DNA of 64,000 bases from Candidatus Vecturithrix granuli (lineage in GTDB: Bacteria > Moduliflexota > Moduliflexia > Moduliflexales > Moduliflexaceae): contig DF820463.1 in the NCBI GenBank assembly GCA_000739535.1, positions 763,899-827,898 on the forward strand. Direction: 5' to 3'. A program made the position numbers and the translations under genes. Shown here piece after piece: positions 52,029-63,736 of this stretch (the stretch's first letter is position 1; each line of letters opens with the position of its first letter). The notes below the pieces were generated by a model. That model was given only the letters and a program-made list of their open reading frames with translations, did no database searches and was not told the origin of the DNA.

Positions 52029-52631
52029 TCATGACTCTGGCGGGTGAATAATGCCTCCTGACACAATCATTTTGATGCCATCTTCCACGCTAATGGGAAG
52101 AATTCGGACATCTTTCTGAGGAACTAACAAAAGAAAACCTGTTGTCGGATTTGGCGTTGTGGCCACAAAGATATTGAACAGCGGTTCAGCAACGTGCTTC
52201 TGAATTTCTTCGATTGGCTCAGCCGTTACAAATCCAAGGGTATAACTCCCTTTTTTGGGATATTCAATGAGGACAACCTGAGTAAATGCCCGTCGTTGTT
52301 CTGCTGTCAACGTTTCCAGGAATTGTTTTGCGCCATAATAGACGCTTCGAATCAAGGGAATTCGCGATACAAAATATTCTCCGCTAGAAACAAAGGCGCG
52401 GCCTACTATATTCGTCGCTAGCAGGCCAACCCCAAACATGATGATCATGGTACTGATAATCCCTAACCCCGGAATCCGACGTTCTGTCAAACGAAATGCT
52501 AGCGGCGCGAAAAATCCATCTAACCAGATAAACATCATCTGCAACAGCACGCCAGTAATCCCTATCGGGAGTACAATCACCATGCCTGCGATGAACTTGT
52601 TCCGAAGGGTATGTCGAAAAGATGACCACAT
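52029..52631 (-). CDS. DUF502 family membrane protein
   Basis: 200 residues with two N-terminal membrane helices (about 13-35 and 52-75; FIAGMVIVLPIGITGVLLQM, GIISTMIIMFGVGLLATN) and a soluble C-terminal domain with PLIRSVYYGAKQFLETL, VLIEYPKKGSYTLGFVT and ATTPNPTTGFLLLVP. These are the conserved DUF502 motifs. Function is unknown in bacteria. It starts 13 bases after the rpoA stop, so the two are probably co-transcribed. Confidence 0.88.
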   Translation of the reverse strand: MWSSFRHTLRNKFIAGMVIVLPIGITGVLLQMMFIWLDGFFAPLAFRLTERRIPGLGIISTMIIMFGVGLLATNIVGRAFVSSGEYFVSRIPLIRSVYYGAKQFLETLTAEQRRAFTQVVLIEYPKKGSYTLGFVTAEPIEEIQKHVAEPLFNIFVATTPNPTTGFLLLVPQKDVRILPISVEDGIKMIVSGGIIHPPES

Positions 52632-52644
52632 AACTAACTGGTTG

Positions 52645-53667
52645 TTAAGCCGCTGCTTTAACTTTTCGGGTTCGTGTTTTCGTCTTCTCAGCAGAAGAAA
52701 GATCGAATTTCATCCCTAAAGACAGATTCATATCTCCCAGAATTGTGCGAATCTCGTTTAACGATTTTTTCCCGAAATTGCGGGTTTTCAATAACTCTGT
52801 TTCCGTTTTCTGGACAAGTTCTGCCACCGTGCGGATATTGGCATTTTTCAGACAATTGCTCGAACGGACTGAAAGCTCTAATTCATCCACGCTCATAGAA
52901 AGGTATTGATTTCTTTTTTCTTCCTCTTCATCAACTTTTGGTTCAATCTCTTCAAATTCCTCACGAAAATTGGTAAACACGGTAAATTGGTCTTTAAAAA
53001 TTTTGGCTGCATTGCCAAGAGCGTCAGAGGGGGTAATACTCCCATTCGTCGAAATTTCCAGGATTAGTTTCCACAAAGTATCCGATTGATGCGGTTCGAT
53101 TGGAAGAATTTCAAGCGACACATTGCGAATGGGATTAAAATTCGAATCAATCGGCAGAACTCCGATCGCCTGCTCTTCACTTTTGTGCATTTCTGCGATA
53201 ACATAGCCCCTGCCAACTTCGACCTCCATTTCCATATCTAAACGCCCATGTCGATCAAGATATGCAAGGTGCGCGTCTGGCTCTAAAATCTCGACATCCG
53301 GATCTGTCTGAATATCTCCTGCTGTTATTTCCCGCATTTCATACAGAGGGTTCACCACATGGAGCGTCATTTTTCTTGGGCTTTCCGTCTCCATCTTAAT
53401 CGCCAATTTTTTGATATTTAAGATAATTTCAGCGACATCTTCCCACACTCCCGGAATCGTAGAAAATTCGTGCAGAACGCCTTCTATTCTCACTGTGGTG
53501 ACCGCCGCGCCTTTTAATGACGAAAGTAACACTCGTCGCAAGCCATTGCCAATTAAACGTGCGAGTCCTCGTTCAAATGGGGCATACGTACACTTGCCGT
53601 ATGTTGAAGTTAAGGTCTCCTCGTCCCATTTCACCTGTTCAGGTATGTTGAGCCCTTGCCAGTGCAT
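52645..53667 (-). CDS. rpoA: DNA-directed RNA polymerase alpha subunit
   Basis: 340 residues from ATG 53667, aligned with the universal MxWxxLxxPexV start. GGAGG lies 10 bases upstream, and a longer frame to 53751 has no such support. The N-terminal domain has NGLRRVLLSSLKGAAVT and VLHEFSTIPGVWEDV. The C-terminal domain has ELSVRSSNCLKNANI and LLKTRNFGKKSLNEI, the UP-element and activator contact. The segment PFERGLARLIGNGLRR departs from the near-universal PLERGFGxTLGNALRR. The gene is not flanked by rpsK, rpsD or rplQ as usual. It could be the only alpha or a second, divergent copy. Confidence 0.93.
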   Translation of the reverse strand: MHWQGLNIPEQVKWDEETLTSTYGKCTYAPFERGLARLIGNGLRRVLLSSLKGAAVTTVRIEGVLHEFSTIPGVWEDVAEIILNIKKLAIKMETESPRKMTLHVVNPLYEMREITAGDIQTDPDVEILEPDAHLAYLDRHGRLDMEMEVEVGRGYVIAEMHKSEEQAIGVLPIDSNFNPIRNVSLEILPIEPHQSDTLWKLILEISTNGSITPSDALGNAAKIFKDQFTVFTNFREEFEEIEPKVDEEEEKRNQYLSMSVDELELSVRSSNCLKNANIRTVAELVQKTETELLKTRNFGKKSLNEIRTILGDMNLSLGMKFDLSSAEKTKTRTRKVKAAA

Positions 53668-54217
53668 AACCGTGTATCCTCCATGGTTAAAAGAATCAAT
53701 TCTCTCATCGACTGCTAACATCCCATACATTATCCTGGGATATGTGCTCATGCTTTTTGCAAAATTTCAATAAAAAAACCGATCACCCATCCTCAGTAAT
53801 CGGTATCTAATCGTAAAAATTTTTCTATGTATTTTCTCATGTTACGATCACATCATTTCTCTTCATGACATAAGTAGCGTCAGAATAGTCTATTTAACCC
53901 CATGTTTCCAGAGTGCAAAAAAATGTCAAGAGCTTTCGATAGATTCTTAATGAATTCTCACTGAGATAACTCTTTTTCATTATTTGCTTGACAAAGCCTC
54001 CCTGATTCTTACATTTTCTTTTGATTTTAAAACCCCTATGCAGAAAACAGGGTCGCAACGTCCTTTGAAACATTTTTCTAAAAAGAGGTATATCTCGTTT
54101 TGGTAGCACGATGGCGCAGATAAGCAGGCGATTTTTCCTTCCATAAGACGAACAACATCCCTGAAAGAAAAATGGATCAAAGTGAATATAACGCATTATC
54201 CGTCAATATGAAAAATT

Positions 54218-54260
54218 TTCTTTCTCCCAAAGAGCATTGAGGGTTTTTTGGGAGAAAGAA
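54218..54260. repeat. Palindrome that includes the likely ribosome site of the activase gene
   Basis: TTCTTTCTCCCAAA (54218-54231) and TTTGGGAGAAAGAA (54247-54260) are perfect 14-bp arms. The right arm holds GGGAG, the only Shine-Dalgarno-like sequence before the activase start. The rest of 53668-54217 is AT-rich, presumably carries divergent promoters, and has no gene that I can support. Confidence 0.8.
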
Positions 54261-54271
54261 CAAAGTTGAAC

Positions 54272-57200
54272 ATGGAAAAATATCAACATAATATGCTAAA
54301 TATCGGGATCGACATTGGATCTGTCAGCGTCGATGCTCTGATTATTGACAATGAGTATCGTATCGTGAAAGATGTCTATGTTCGGCATAAAGGCCGACCA
54401 GTGGAAACAACCTATGATATACTCAAAACAATTATAGCCGAGTTTGGGGACACCGCTCTCCACCGGATCGCGTTCACCGGTACCGGAGGGAAAGAGGTTG
54501 CCAAAACCCTGAATGCGGTCTGTATTAATGAAATCGTGGCTCAAACCAAAGCCACCGCATTTCTGCACCCGGAAGTACGGACGGTGATCGAAATCGGTGG
54601 TGGCGATTCAAAATTGATTCTTCTGACTGAAGATTCCCATACCAAAGAGATCGTCCTGGAAGATTTCGCCATGAACTCGGTCTGTGCGGCAGGTACCGGA
54701 TCGTTTTTAGATCAACAAGCCAGTCGTTTGGGGATTGCCATTGAAGAAGAATTTGGTGAATTAGCGTTACGCTCCGTCCACCCGCCTCGGGTTGCCGGAC
54801 GGTGTTCGGTGTTTGCCAAATCGGACATGATTCACTTGCAGCAGATTGCTACGCCCGATTATGATATTGTGGCTGGTCTCTGTTACGCTATGGCGCGCAA
54901 TTACAAAAGCAACATCGGCAAGGGCAAAGAATTTGTGAAACCGATTGCCTTCCACGGCGGCGTGGCCTGGAACAAAGGCGTAGTCAAAGCCTTTGAAGAG
55001 ATTCTCGAATTGCAGGAAGGGGAACTGATTATTCCCGCCTACTCCGCCAGTATGGGCGCTCTCGGCGCGATTGTTGAGGCCATGGAAAAACAGCTTGCCA
55101 GTCAATTTCTCGGCTTAGACGCTTTGGAGGATTATATCCAAAATCGTTCTGTAAAAGCCAATCGGTTGGCTCCATTAGCGTTTGAGGGCGATCCAAGCTC
55201 TCGGCATTTTATCAGCGTGGGAACGTATGCACCGCTCAAAGAAACCAATACCCGGATTCCGGCGTATATGGGAGTTGATGTCGGGTCAATCAGCACCAAT
55301 GTGGTAGTGATCGATCAAGCGGGGAATGTGTTGTCCAAACGCTATCTAATGACAGCCGGACGACCGATTGAAGCTGTACGCCAGGGGATTGAGGAAGTCG
55401 GCCAGGAGGTTGCCGATTTTGTCGAGATCCTGGGAGTTAGCACGACAGGGTCTGGCCGTTATCTAACTGGCGACTTTGTTGGGGCAGATATTGTCCGCAA
55501 CGAAATTACCGCGCAAGCGCGCGCGGCCGTGTTCATTGATCCAGAAGTGGATACCATTTTCGAAATTGGTGGGCAGGATTCAAAATACATCAGCATTGAC
55601 AACGGAGTCGTCGTAGATTTTGAAATGAATCATGCCTGTGCGGCTGGCACCGGATCCTTCCTGGAAGAACAGGCCGAAAAACTGGGCATCAACATCAAAG
55701 AAGAGTTCGGCAGTCTGGCGCTCAGCGCCGAATCGCCGATTAGTCTGGGTGAACGCTGTACCGTGTTTATGGAATCTGATCTCGTCTATCACCAGCAGCA
55801 AGGCGCGAAAACCGATGAATTAGTCGCTGGCCTGAGTTATTCGATTGTCAGGAACTATCTGAATCGCGTGGTCGGAGACCGGCGGGTTGGCAAGAAAATC
55901 TTCTTCCAGGGCGGAGTAGCAGCGAATAAAGGAGTGATCGCCGCTTTTGAAAATGTGGTCGGCAAACCGATCATCGTGCCGAATCATCATGAGGTAACCG
56001 GGGCCATCGGGGTCGCCCTGTTGGCGCGCGATTATCAGCAGCAGCAAGGCAACCCGGCCAGCCGCTTTCGCGGCTTTGATTTGAGCAAGCGCAAATATGA
56101 ACTGAAGACTTTTGAATGCCAACACTGCTCCAATTTGTGTGAAATCCATGAGGTGCTGATTGAAGGGGCCGAGCCATTATACTACGGCGGCCGTTGTCCG
56201 CGTTGGGATATGAACAAGGAGGAAAAAACCAAATATCGTGAGACTATTCCAGATTTATTCCAGGAACGCGAGAAACTGATGGTCAGCTTCTACAAACCGG
56301 AAAAATTGGCGGAACGCGGCCCCACAATGGGGATTCCCCGTACCCTGTATTACCATGAATTTTTCCCCTTCTGGCATGCCTTCATGTCGGAATTGGGCTT
56401 TCAGGTGATTCTGTCTCCACGCACCAACAAAACAATCATTCAAAAAGGCGTCGAGGGAACAGTCGCCGAAGCCTGTTTTCCTGTGAAAGTCGCGCATGGG
56501 CAGGTGTTAAGCCTGCTCGAACGCGACGATATTGATTATATTTTCCTGCCCAGCATTATCGGCATGGAACAGGATGATCCGGATTATCGTGATCAAAAAC
56601 TCTGTCCTTATGTGCAGACCATTCCCTACGTGATCAACGCGGCGATCGAGATCGAACAAAAAAAATTTTTGCGACCGATCGTCAATTTCTCCAAAGGACG
56701 GAAAGTATTGTTCGATTCGTTAAAAACCTTTGGCGCGCAATTCGGTAAAACCTCCGAGCAGGTTGATGCCGCCCTGGAAATTGCCGAACGCACGCAGAAA
56801 GCCTTTCGCAGCACATTAGTGAAGCGCGGACAGGAAATTCTGGAAAACTTGAGCGAGCAGCAACGCGCTCTGGTGATTGTCAGCCGCGTTTATAATGGCT
56901 GCGACCCGGGTATTAACCTGGGATTGCCTCAAATTCTCAGGGATCTTGGTGTATTAGCGATTCCAATGGATTTTCTGCCGACCGCCGACATCAAGATTGC
57001 GGACGATTGGACCAATATGTTTTGGAAATACGGGCAGCGTATCCTGAAGGCCGGAAAATTTATCCGCAACCATCCTCAGCTTCATGCCCTGTATATCACC
57101 AATTTCAGTTGCGGACCCGATTCGTTCCTGACAACCTATTTCAAAAAATTGATGGGCGCAAAACCCTCGCTGATTATTGAAATTGACGAACACAGCGCTC

Positions 57201-58497
57201 CGGCAGGCGCGATTACCCGCTGTGAAGCGTTCCTTGATAGTTTGGAAAATGTGCGGGATCGTCAATATCCGCGCTATGACCGCACATTCAAACAAGGCCG
57301 GACAGATTTGGCCGGACGAACCATGTATATTCCTTACATGGGCGATCATGCCTACGTCCTGGCTGCCGCGATTCGCGGGTTAGGAATTCCCGCTGAGGTC
57401 TTCGGGGTTTCTGATGAAGAAAGCGTTGAATACGGACGAAAATATACGACCGGCAAAGAATGTTATCCGTTGATCGTCACGACCGGGGATATGATTAAGA
57501 AAGTCAACGAACCGGGTTTTGATCCGAGTAAGGCGATTTTCTTTATGCCATCCGGAACAGGCCCCTGCCGTTTTGGACAGTACAACATGTTTCAGCGCCT
57601 GGTCATGCAGGAACTTGGGCATGATATTCCGATCATGGCCCCCAATCAGGATTCCAGTTTTTATAAGGAACTTGGGGCTGTCGGGAAAAATATTTCAAAA
57701 ATCGGCTGGATGGCAATGGTCGGCGGCGATATTCTGTACAAAGCCCTGTTCGATACGCGGCCTTATGAGGTCAATAAGGGAGAAACGCTTGCCGTTTATC
57801 AACGTTCCTTGCAACGGCTGAGCGATGCGCTCGAATTCGGAGGAAATGCGTATCAGTCCATGGAACAAAGCGCGGCAGATTTCAGAACGATCAAGGTTGA
57901 TAAATCGCAGAAAAAACCGACCATAGGAATTGTCGGTGAAATTTATGTCCGTACTCACGGCTTCTGTAACGACTCGATTATTGATAAAGTTGAAGCTTTG
58001 GGTGGAACGGTCTGGCTGGCGCCCTTGATGGAATGGATTTACTACACGAATTATACCCGGATGCTCCATGCAAAGCAAAACAGAGAGTATTTTAAATATT
58101 TCCAGAACATGGTGGTCGAAAAAGCGCAAGTCATGATTGAACATAAGCTTGCTAAGCCGTTTCACGGCATTATTGACTATCTGGAAGAAACCAATACGCA
58201 TGGCATTCTGAAATATGCGGATCAGTATGTTGACCGCAGTTTTGAAGGGGAAACCGTGTTAAGTGTCGGCAAAACGATTGATTATTATCATCAGGGCTTG
58301 AGCGGCGTGATTAATGTGATGCCCTTCGGCTGCATGCCCGGCACGATTGTCACCGCGCTTTTAAAGAAAATTCGGGAAGACTACGAGAATCTCCCGGCGA
58401 TTTCACTTGCTTACGACGGAACACAGCATGCCGGAACGGACACCCGCCTGGAAGCCTTTATGCACCAGGTAAAACAGTATATGAATATTCGAAATAA

Positions 58498-58501
<4 letters not shown>
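54272..58501 (+). CDS. Giant acyl-CoA dehydratase activase, two BadF/HgdC ATPase domains plus DUF2229/HgdB-like region
   Basis: 1409 residues. Two HgdC-type ASKHA ATPase domains (about 8-285 and 320-590) each start with GIDIGSVSVDAL or GVDVGSISTNVV. Each has both Cys that bridge the 4Fe-4S cluster of a dimeric activator (Cys138/Cys178 and Cys456/Cys496). A Cys-rich knot (FECQHCSNLCEIHE) leads into DUF2229 and an HgdB-like C-terminal half. Such proteins use ATP to inject low-potential electrons into 2-hydroxyacyl-CoA dehydratases or benzoyl-CoA-type reductases. No dehydratase subunits adjoin. The ATG at 54272 is chosen; upstream TTG codons are possible starts. Confidence 0.88.
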
Positions 58502-59931
<1,430 letters not shown>

Positions 59932-59972
59932 TATACTCTGGGTAAGTAATAATCATTGATAATTTCTTTCAG

Positions 59973-60049
59973 TTTCTCGCAAAGCCCGCAAAGCTCGCAA
60001 AGAATGGATATTCAAAAGCTTTGTGTCTTTGCGGGCTTTGCGAGAGAAA
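59973..60049. repeat. CGCAAAG-type palindrome between purA and the NagA-like gene
   Basis: The left arm starts with TTTCTCGCAAAGCCCGCAAAG and the right arm ends with CTTTGCGGGCTTTGCGAGA. The words repeat every 8-9 bp. It is the same family as 13853-13963. Confidence 0.88.
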
Positions 60050-60124
60050 TCAAACAAAATTCTTCATAATCACTTGAAGGTACATTTATCTTTGAAAAAT
60101 GTTAGATAGTGAGGAAGGGTGAGA

Positions 60125-61276
60125 ATGATTTACTATCAAGGCATTTCCGTGTTTACAAACCAGGCGGTTGACGTTTGCGTTCAGGCAGAAAAGATTGTTG
60201 AGATTACGTCGTTGCAAATATCTTACGAACTTCCCTATATCGCTCCTGGTTTTTTTGATATGCAGGTGAATGGTTATAAGGGCAGCGATTACAGTCTGGA
60301 AGAGTTTTCTGAGGAACATCTGCAAAAGATTATCGCCCATTTAGCGGCATCTGGAACCACGCAACATCTCCCGACTCTTGTGACTGGCCCTCGAGAGAGA
60401 ATGCTGCAAACATTACGAATAATCAGCACCGCCCGCCGTCATTCTGCTGACATTGCCGCGGCGATTCCAGGGATCCATATCGAAGGCCCCTATATTTCTT
60501 CAGAAGATGGACCGCGCGGCGCGCATGACCCTGCGTATATCCGCGATCCTGATGCGGCGGAATTCGAGCAATGGCAAGAAGCCGCTGACGGAAAGATTGC
60601 GCTTGTCACCATTGCCCCGGAAAAACCTGGGGCGCTCGATTTTATCAAATATATCACTGCTTGCGGAGTCGTGGCGGCCATCGGGCACACTGCGGCAGAT
60701 CCTGTGACCATTCGGCAAGCCATAGCGGCGGGAGCCAAACTTTCTACACACCTCGGCAATGGAAGTCACGGGCTTCTGCCACGCCTTAAAAATTATCTCT
60801 GGGAGCAGTTAGCCGCAGACGAGCTTATGGCAAGCATCATTGCCGACGGATTTCATCTTCCTTCTTCAATGCTCAAAGTGATCAGCCGTGCGAAAAGGCT
60901 GGATAAACTGATTTTAGTGAGCGATGCCGCCCTCGTGGGCGGCTTTGAGCCGGGAATCTATCAATGGGGCAGCCTTGATGTCCAGGTGTTTGAAGATGGG
61001 CATTTGGGATTACCGGGGACGGAATTCCTGGCCGGGGCAGCTCATCTGCTTGATTGGGACATTCCCCATTTTATGAACGCTACCGGATATGATCTGGCCT
61101 CGACGCTCCCTTTGTGTACCACGAATCCGGCCAAAATTCTCCAGGGTACAGAAAATTTGGGCGCGTTTGCAATCGGCGCGCCGGCCAATCTTGTCCTGTT
61201 TACCTTTCAGCCCGGAGACGAACGACTCACAATTGAGAAAACTATCAGGGCCGGCAAAGAAATCTTTGTAAAATAG
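60125..61276 (+). CDS. nagA: N-acetylglucosamine-6-phosphate deacetylase-like amidohydrolase
   Basis: 383 residues, amidohydrolase barrel. It has PGFFDMQVNG, IPGIHIEGPYIS (metal Glu), AAIGHTAADP and LILVSDAALVGG (catalytic Asp). The usual NagA THLFNAM motif is replaced by THLGNGSHGLLPRLKN, so it belongs to a side branch whose exact sugar is unproven. ATG 60125 is preferred (AGGGTGAG upstream) over GTG 60119. It converges with the nagB gene; together they would turn GlcNAc-6-P into fructose-6-P. Confidence 0.85.
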   Translation: MIYYQGISVFTNQAVDVCVQAEKIVEITSLQISYELPYIAPGFFDMQVNGYKGSDYSLEEFSEEHLQKIIAHLAASGTTQHLPTLVTGPRERMLQTLRIISTARRHSADIAAAIPGIHIEGPYISSEDGPRGAHDPAYIRDPDAAEFEQWQEAADGKIALVTIAPEKPGALDFIKYITACGVVAAIGHTAADPVTIRQAIAAGAKLSTHLGNGSHGLLPRLKNYLWEQLAADELMASIIADGFHLPSSMLKVISRAKRLDKLILVSDAALVGGFEPGIYQWGSLDVQVFEDGHLGLPGTEFLAGAAHLLDWDIPHFMNATGYDLASTLPLCTTNPAKILQGTENLGAFAIGAPANLVLFTFQPGDERLTIEKTIRAGKEIFVK

Positions 61277-61282
61277 TAATTA

Positions 61283-61316
61283 AAAACCGGGTTTCTTGAA
61301 GAAACCCGGTTTTTTT
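61283..61316. terminator. Bidirectional terminator between nagA and nagB
   Basis: AAAAACCGGGTTTCTT and AAGAAACCCGGTTTTT form a perfect stem with A-run and T-run flanks. It serves both convergent genes. Confidence 0.9.
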
Positions 61317-61318
61317 AT

Positions 61319-62059
61319 CTATTGAGGCAATAATGACGCCGATTCAGGATCCAGGAAGAGTTTACACTCTGGATGCGTTCGGAGAATTGAAGCCGGGCAC
61401 ATATTGCTAACTTCGCCTTCAACCGCGCATTTCACAGCCTGCGCTTTGCGTTCGTGCGGTACAGAAACGCACACACGCTGACTTTTCAAGATCTGCGGAA
61501 TGCTCATGGAAATTGCCTGCCTGGGCACGTCGTCAAGTGTGGCAAACCAGCCTTCTCCTAATTGTTGTTTGCGACAGGCTTCGTCTAATGTCACGACGAG
61601 AAAGGGGCGCTCGGTCTTAAAATCTGCGGGCGGATCGTTAAACGCTAGATGTCCGTTTTCTCCAATCCCGATAAAAGCAACGTCAATCGGATGTTTCTGA
61701 ATGAGTTGTCCTAAGCGTTCACACTCTTCCTGCGGATCTTGGGCTTCGCCATTGACAAAATGAAACGTTTTGAGAGTCGGGACATACGCGACAAATCGCT
61801 CCTTCAAGTATTTTCGGAAACTGGCCGGATGAGTTTCTGCAAGCCCGAGGTATTCATCAAGGTGAAACGCCGTGACTTTTGACCAGTCGATGCCGGGTAT
61901 GCTCACCAGGTGCTTGATTGTTTCAAACTGACTGGTTCCGGTAGCCAGAATAATATTCGCTGTCCCTTTTGCTTCAATAGCGTGTTTGATGGCTTCTGCT
62001 CCGTATTGCGCTGCAATCGCGCCAAGTTCTTGCGGAGATGTTAATGTGAGAACTTCCAT
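61319..62059 (-). CDS. nagB: Glucosamine-6-phosphate deaminase
   Basis: 246 residues. It has the deaminase/isomerase fold, with FHLDEYLGL (catalytic Asp), [16 protein letters not shown] (active-site Glu, Asn, Gly, His) and [15 protein letters not shown] near the start. It converts glucosamine-6-P to fructose-6-P and ammonia. AGGAGG precedes the start. Length and motifs suit the short NagB form without the allosteric C-terminus. A 25-bp-arm palindrome lies just upstream of the ribosome site. Confidence 0.93.
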   Translation of the reverse strand: MEVLTLTSPQELGAIAAQYGAEAIKHAIEAKGTANIILATGTSQFETIKHLVSIPGIDWSKVTAFHLDEYLGLAETHPASFRKYLKERFVAYVPTLKTFHFVNGEAQDPQEECERLGQLIQKHPIDVAFIGIGENGHLAFNDPPADFKTERPFLVVTLDEACRKQQLGEGWFATLDDVPRQAISMSIPQILKSQRVCVSVPHERKAQAVKCAVEGEVSNMCPASILRTHPECKLFLDPESASLLPQ

Positions 62060-62077
62060 AATTTCCTCCTGTGAAAA

Positions 62078-62140
62078 TGTAGCGCGAAACTCCAGTTTCG
62101 CGTATCATTGATAGCCGCGAAACTGGAGTTTCGCGCTACA
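62078..62140. repeat. TGTAGCG palindrome, copy 1
   Basis: Perfect 25-bp arms (62078-62102, 62116-62140). Each arm contains CGCGAAACTCCAGTTTCGCG, itself a 9-bp hairpin. It lies upstream of nagB. Confidence 0.95.
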
Positions 62141-62216
62141 TCCATCTTCCCCTGACCATAAAATTTTTATTCGCCGTGGTGTGTTTGCCAAAACGAATGA
62201 ATAACTCCTGTGAAAC

Positions 62217-62281
62217 TGTAGCGCGAAACTCCAGTTTCGCGCACCAGTAATACGGCCGCGAAACTGGAGTTTCGCGCTACA
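62217..62281. repeat. TGTAGCG palindrome, copy 2
   Basis: The same arms as copy 1 (62217-62241, 62257-62281) with a different loop. The left flank CTCCTGTGAAA is shared with copy 1, where it overlaps the nagB ribosome site. This points to duplication of a segment rather than two independent insertions. The rest of 62060-62327 has no gene. Confidence 0.95.
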
Positions 62282-62327
62282 TCTTGTTTTCATTGCGCCG
62301 GGTGAGCCTACGCTCATGGCAACTTCT

Positions 62328-63446
62328 TTAAACCTGTTTTTTCAATGAGGTTGCCAGGGCTTTTTCTTGTTGATGCCGTTCCAACGCCAATTGGATCAAG
62401 CGATCAATCAATTGTGGATAAGCAATGCCGCTGGCTTCCCAGAGTTTAGGATACATACTGATTTTCGTAAATCCGGGAATGGTATTCAGTTCATTAATCA
62501 CCACGCGCTCATCTTCCGTTAAAAAACAATCCACTCGCGCCATGCCTTCACAACAGAGCACCTTAAACGCGCTAATGGCAAGAGTTTGAACCTGCCTGAT
62601 CAGATGTGGCGGAAGATCGGCGGGAACTTGCAGAGCGGCCCCGTGTTCATCAATATATTTAGCCTCATAAGAGTAAAATTGATGCTTGCTATGGTCAGGA
62701 AGAATTTCTCCTGGAATCGAGGCAATGGGATCATCATTCCCTAGCACCGAACACTCAATCTCTCGTCCTTGAATATATTCTTCAATCAAGATTTTACGAT
62801 CATACTGAAACGCATGATCAAGAGCGAGGAGAAACTCGCTTTCATCATGAACTTTACTTATCCCGACAGAAGACCCAAGATTAGCGGGTTTCACAAAGCA
62901 GGGCAGTCCCAGGGTCGCTACGACATGGTGAAACTCCAGAGTGTTTCGAGATATTGAGGTGACAACCAGAAATTTGGCCGTCGGAATTCCAGCATCGCGC
63001 AACAAGCGTTTCATCACATCTTTATCCATGCCAACCGCGGATCCCAACACTCCTGCTCCCACAAAGGGAAGGTCTGCGAGCTTGAGTAACCCTTGAATAG
63101 TTCCGTCTTCGCCGTAAGGTCCGTGCAATACCGGAAAGATCACATCAATGGGGCCAATGGGCTGGCGCTGACTCAGGCTCAAAAACTTTTGTTCCTGTTT
63201 TTCCGGAACAATTGCCAGATCTTCGCTGCTGACATTTAAACGGATTAACTCCGGGTTCGCCGCGTGCAACAGGAAATGGTCTGCGCTTTGTAAATGCCAG
63301 CCGCCGCTTTTATCAATCCCGATCAACACGACTTCATATTTTTGGGGATCAATTGCATCAATGATATTTTTAGCTGATAACAGCGAAATCTCATGTTCGG
63401 CGGATTGCCCGCCAAACAAAATCCCAACTCGAATTTTCTCATTCAT
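62328..63446 (-). CDS. ddl: D-alanine--D-alanine ligase
   Basis: 372 residues, ATP-grasp fold. N-terminal GILFGGQSAEHEISLLSAKN, GAGVLGSAVGMDKDVMKRLL, PCFVKPANLGSSVGISK and the C-terminal metal-site region ARVDCFL...VINELNTIPGFT are all present. It makes the D-Ala-D-Ala dipeptide for peptidoglycan. A Tyr or Phe in the substrate loop (YSYEAKYIDEHG) is consistent with D-Ala rather than D-lactate specificity. AGGA lies about 9 bases before the ATG. Confidence 0.95.
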   Translation of the reverse strand: MNEKIRVGILFGGQSAEHEISLLSAKNIIDAIDPQKYEVVLIGIDKSGGWHLQSADHFLLHAANPELIRLNVSSEDLAIVPEKQEQKFLSLSQRQPIGPIDVIFPVLHGPYGEDGTIQGLLKLADLPFVGAGVLGSAVGMDKDVMKRLLRDAGIPTAKFLVVTSISRNTLEFHHVVATLGLPCFVKPANLGSSVGISKVHDESEFLLALDHAFQYDRKILIEEYIQGREIECSVLGNDDPIASIPGEILPDHSKHQFYSYEAKYIDEHGAALQVPADLPPHLIRQVQTLAISAFKVLCCEGMARVDCFLTEDERVVINELNTIPGFTKISMYPKLWEASGIAYPQLIDRLIQLALERHQQEKALATSLKKQV

Positions 63447-63636
63447 AAATGGGTATCCTATTATGCCCTCATCGTTTATGGTAAAGAAATTTATGGCGAG
63501 AATTCATACTTCATTCTCGAAATACATTTATGCCTGAACAGTAATCATGTTGTTCAAAGAATCTCAATTATTCAGGAATGCAAAGAAAGATTGTCAACCA
63601 TTAAGTGGAAGTATTTTCAAAAACCATCAATTTTGA

Positions 63637-63664
63637 TTGACATTCCCGATAAAGAGTGTATAAT
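63637..63664 (+). promoter_or_regulatory. Sigma70-type promoter
   Basis: TTGACA (63637-63642) and TATAAT (63659-63664), both perfect consensus with a 16-base spacer. They lie 73 bases upstream of the start at 63737. Confidence 0.8.
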
Positions 63665-63736
63665 CTTATGAAGTTGGAAAATTTTTATGTCCGGTGTTCT
63701 TGTGATTTTGGTGAGTGTTGGAGATGGAGAAATAGA

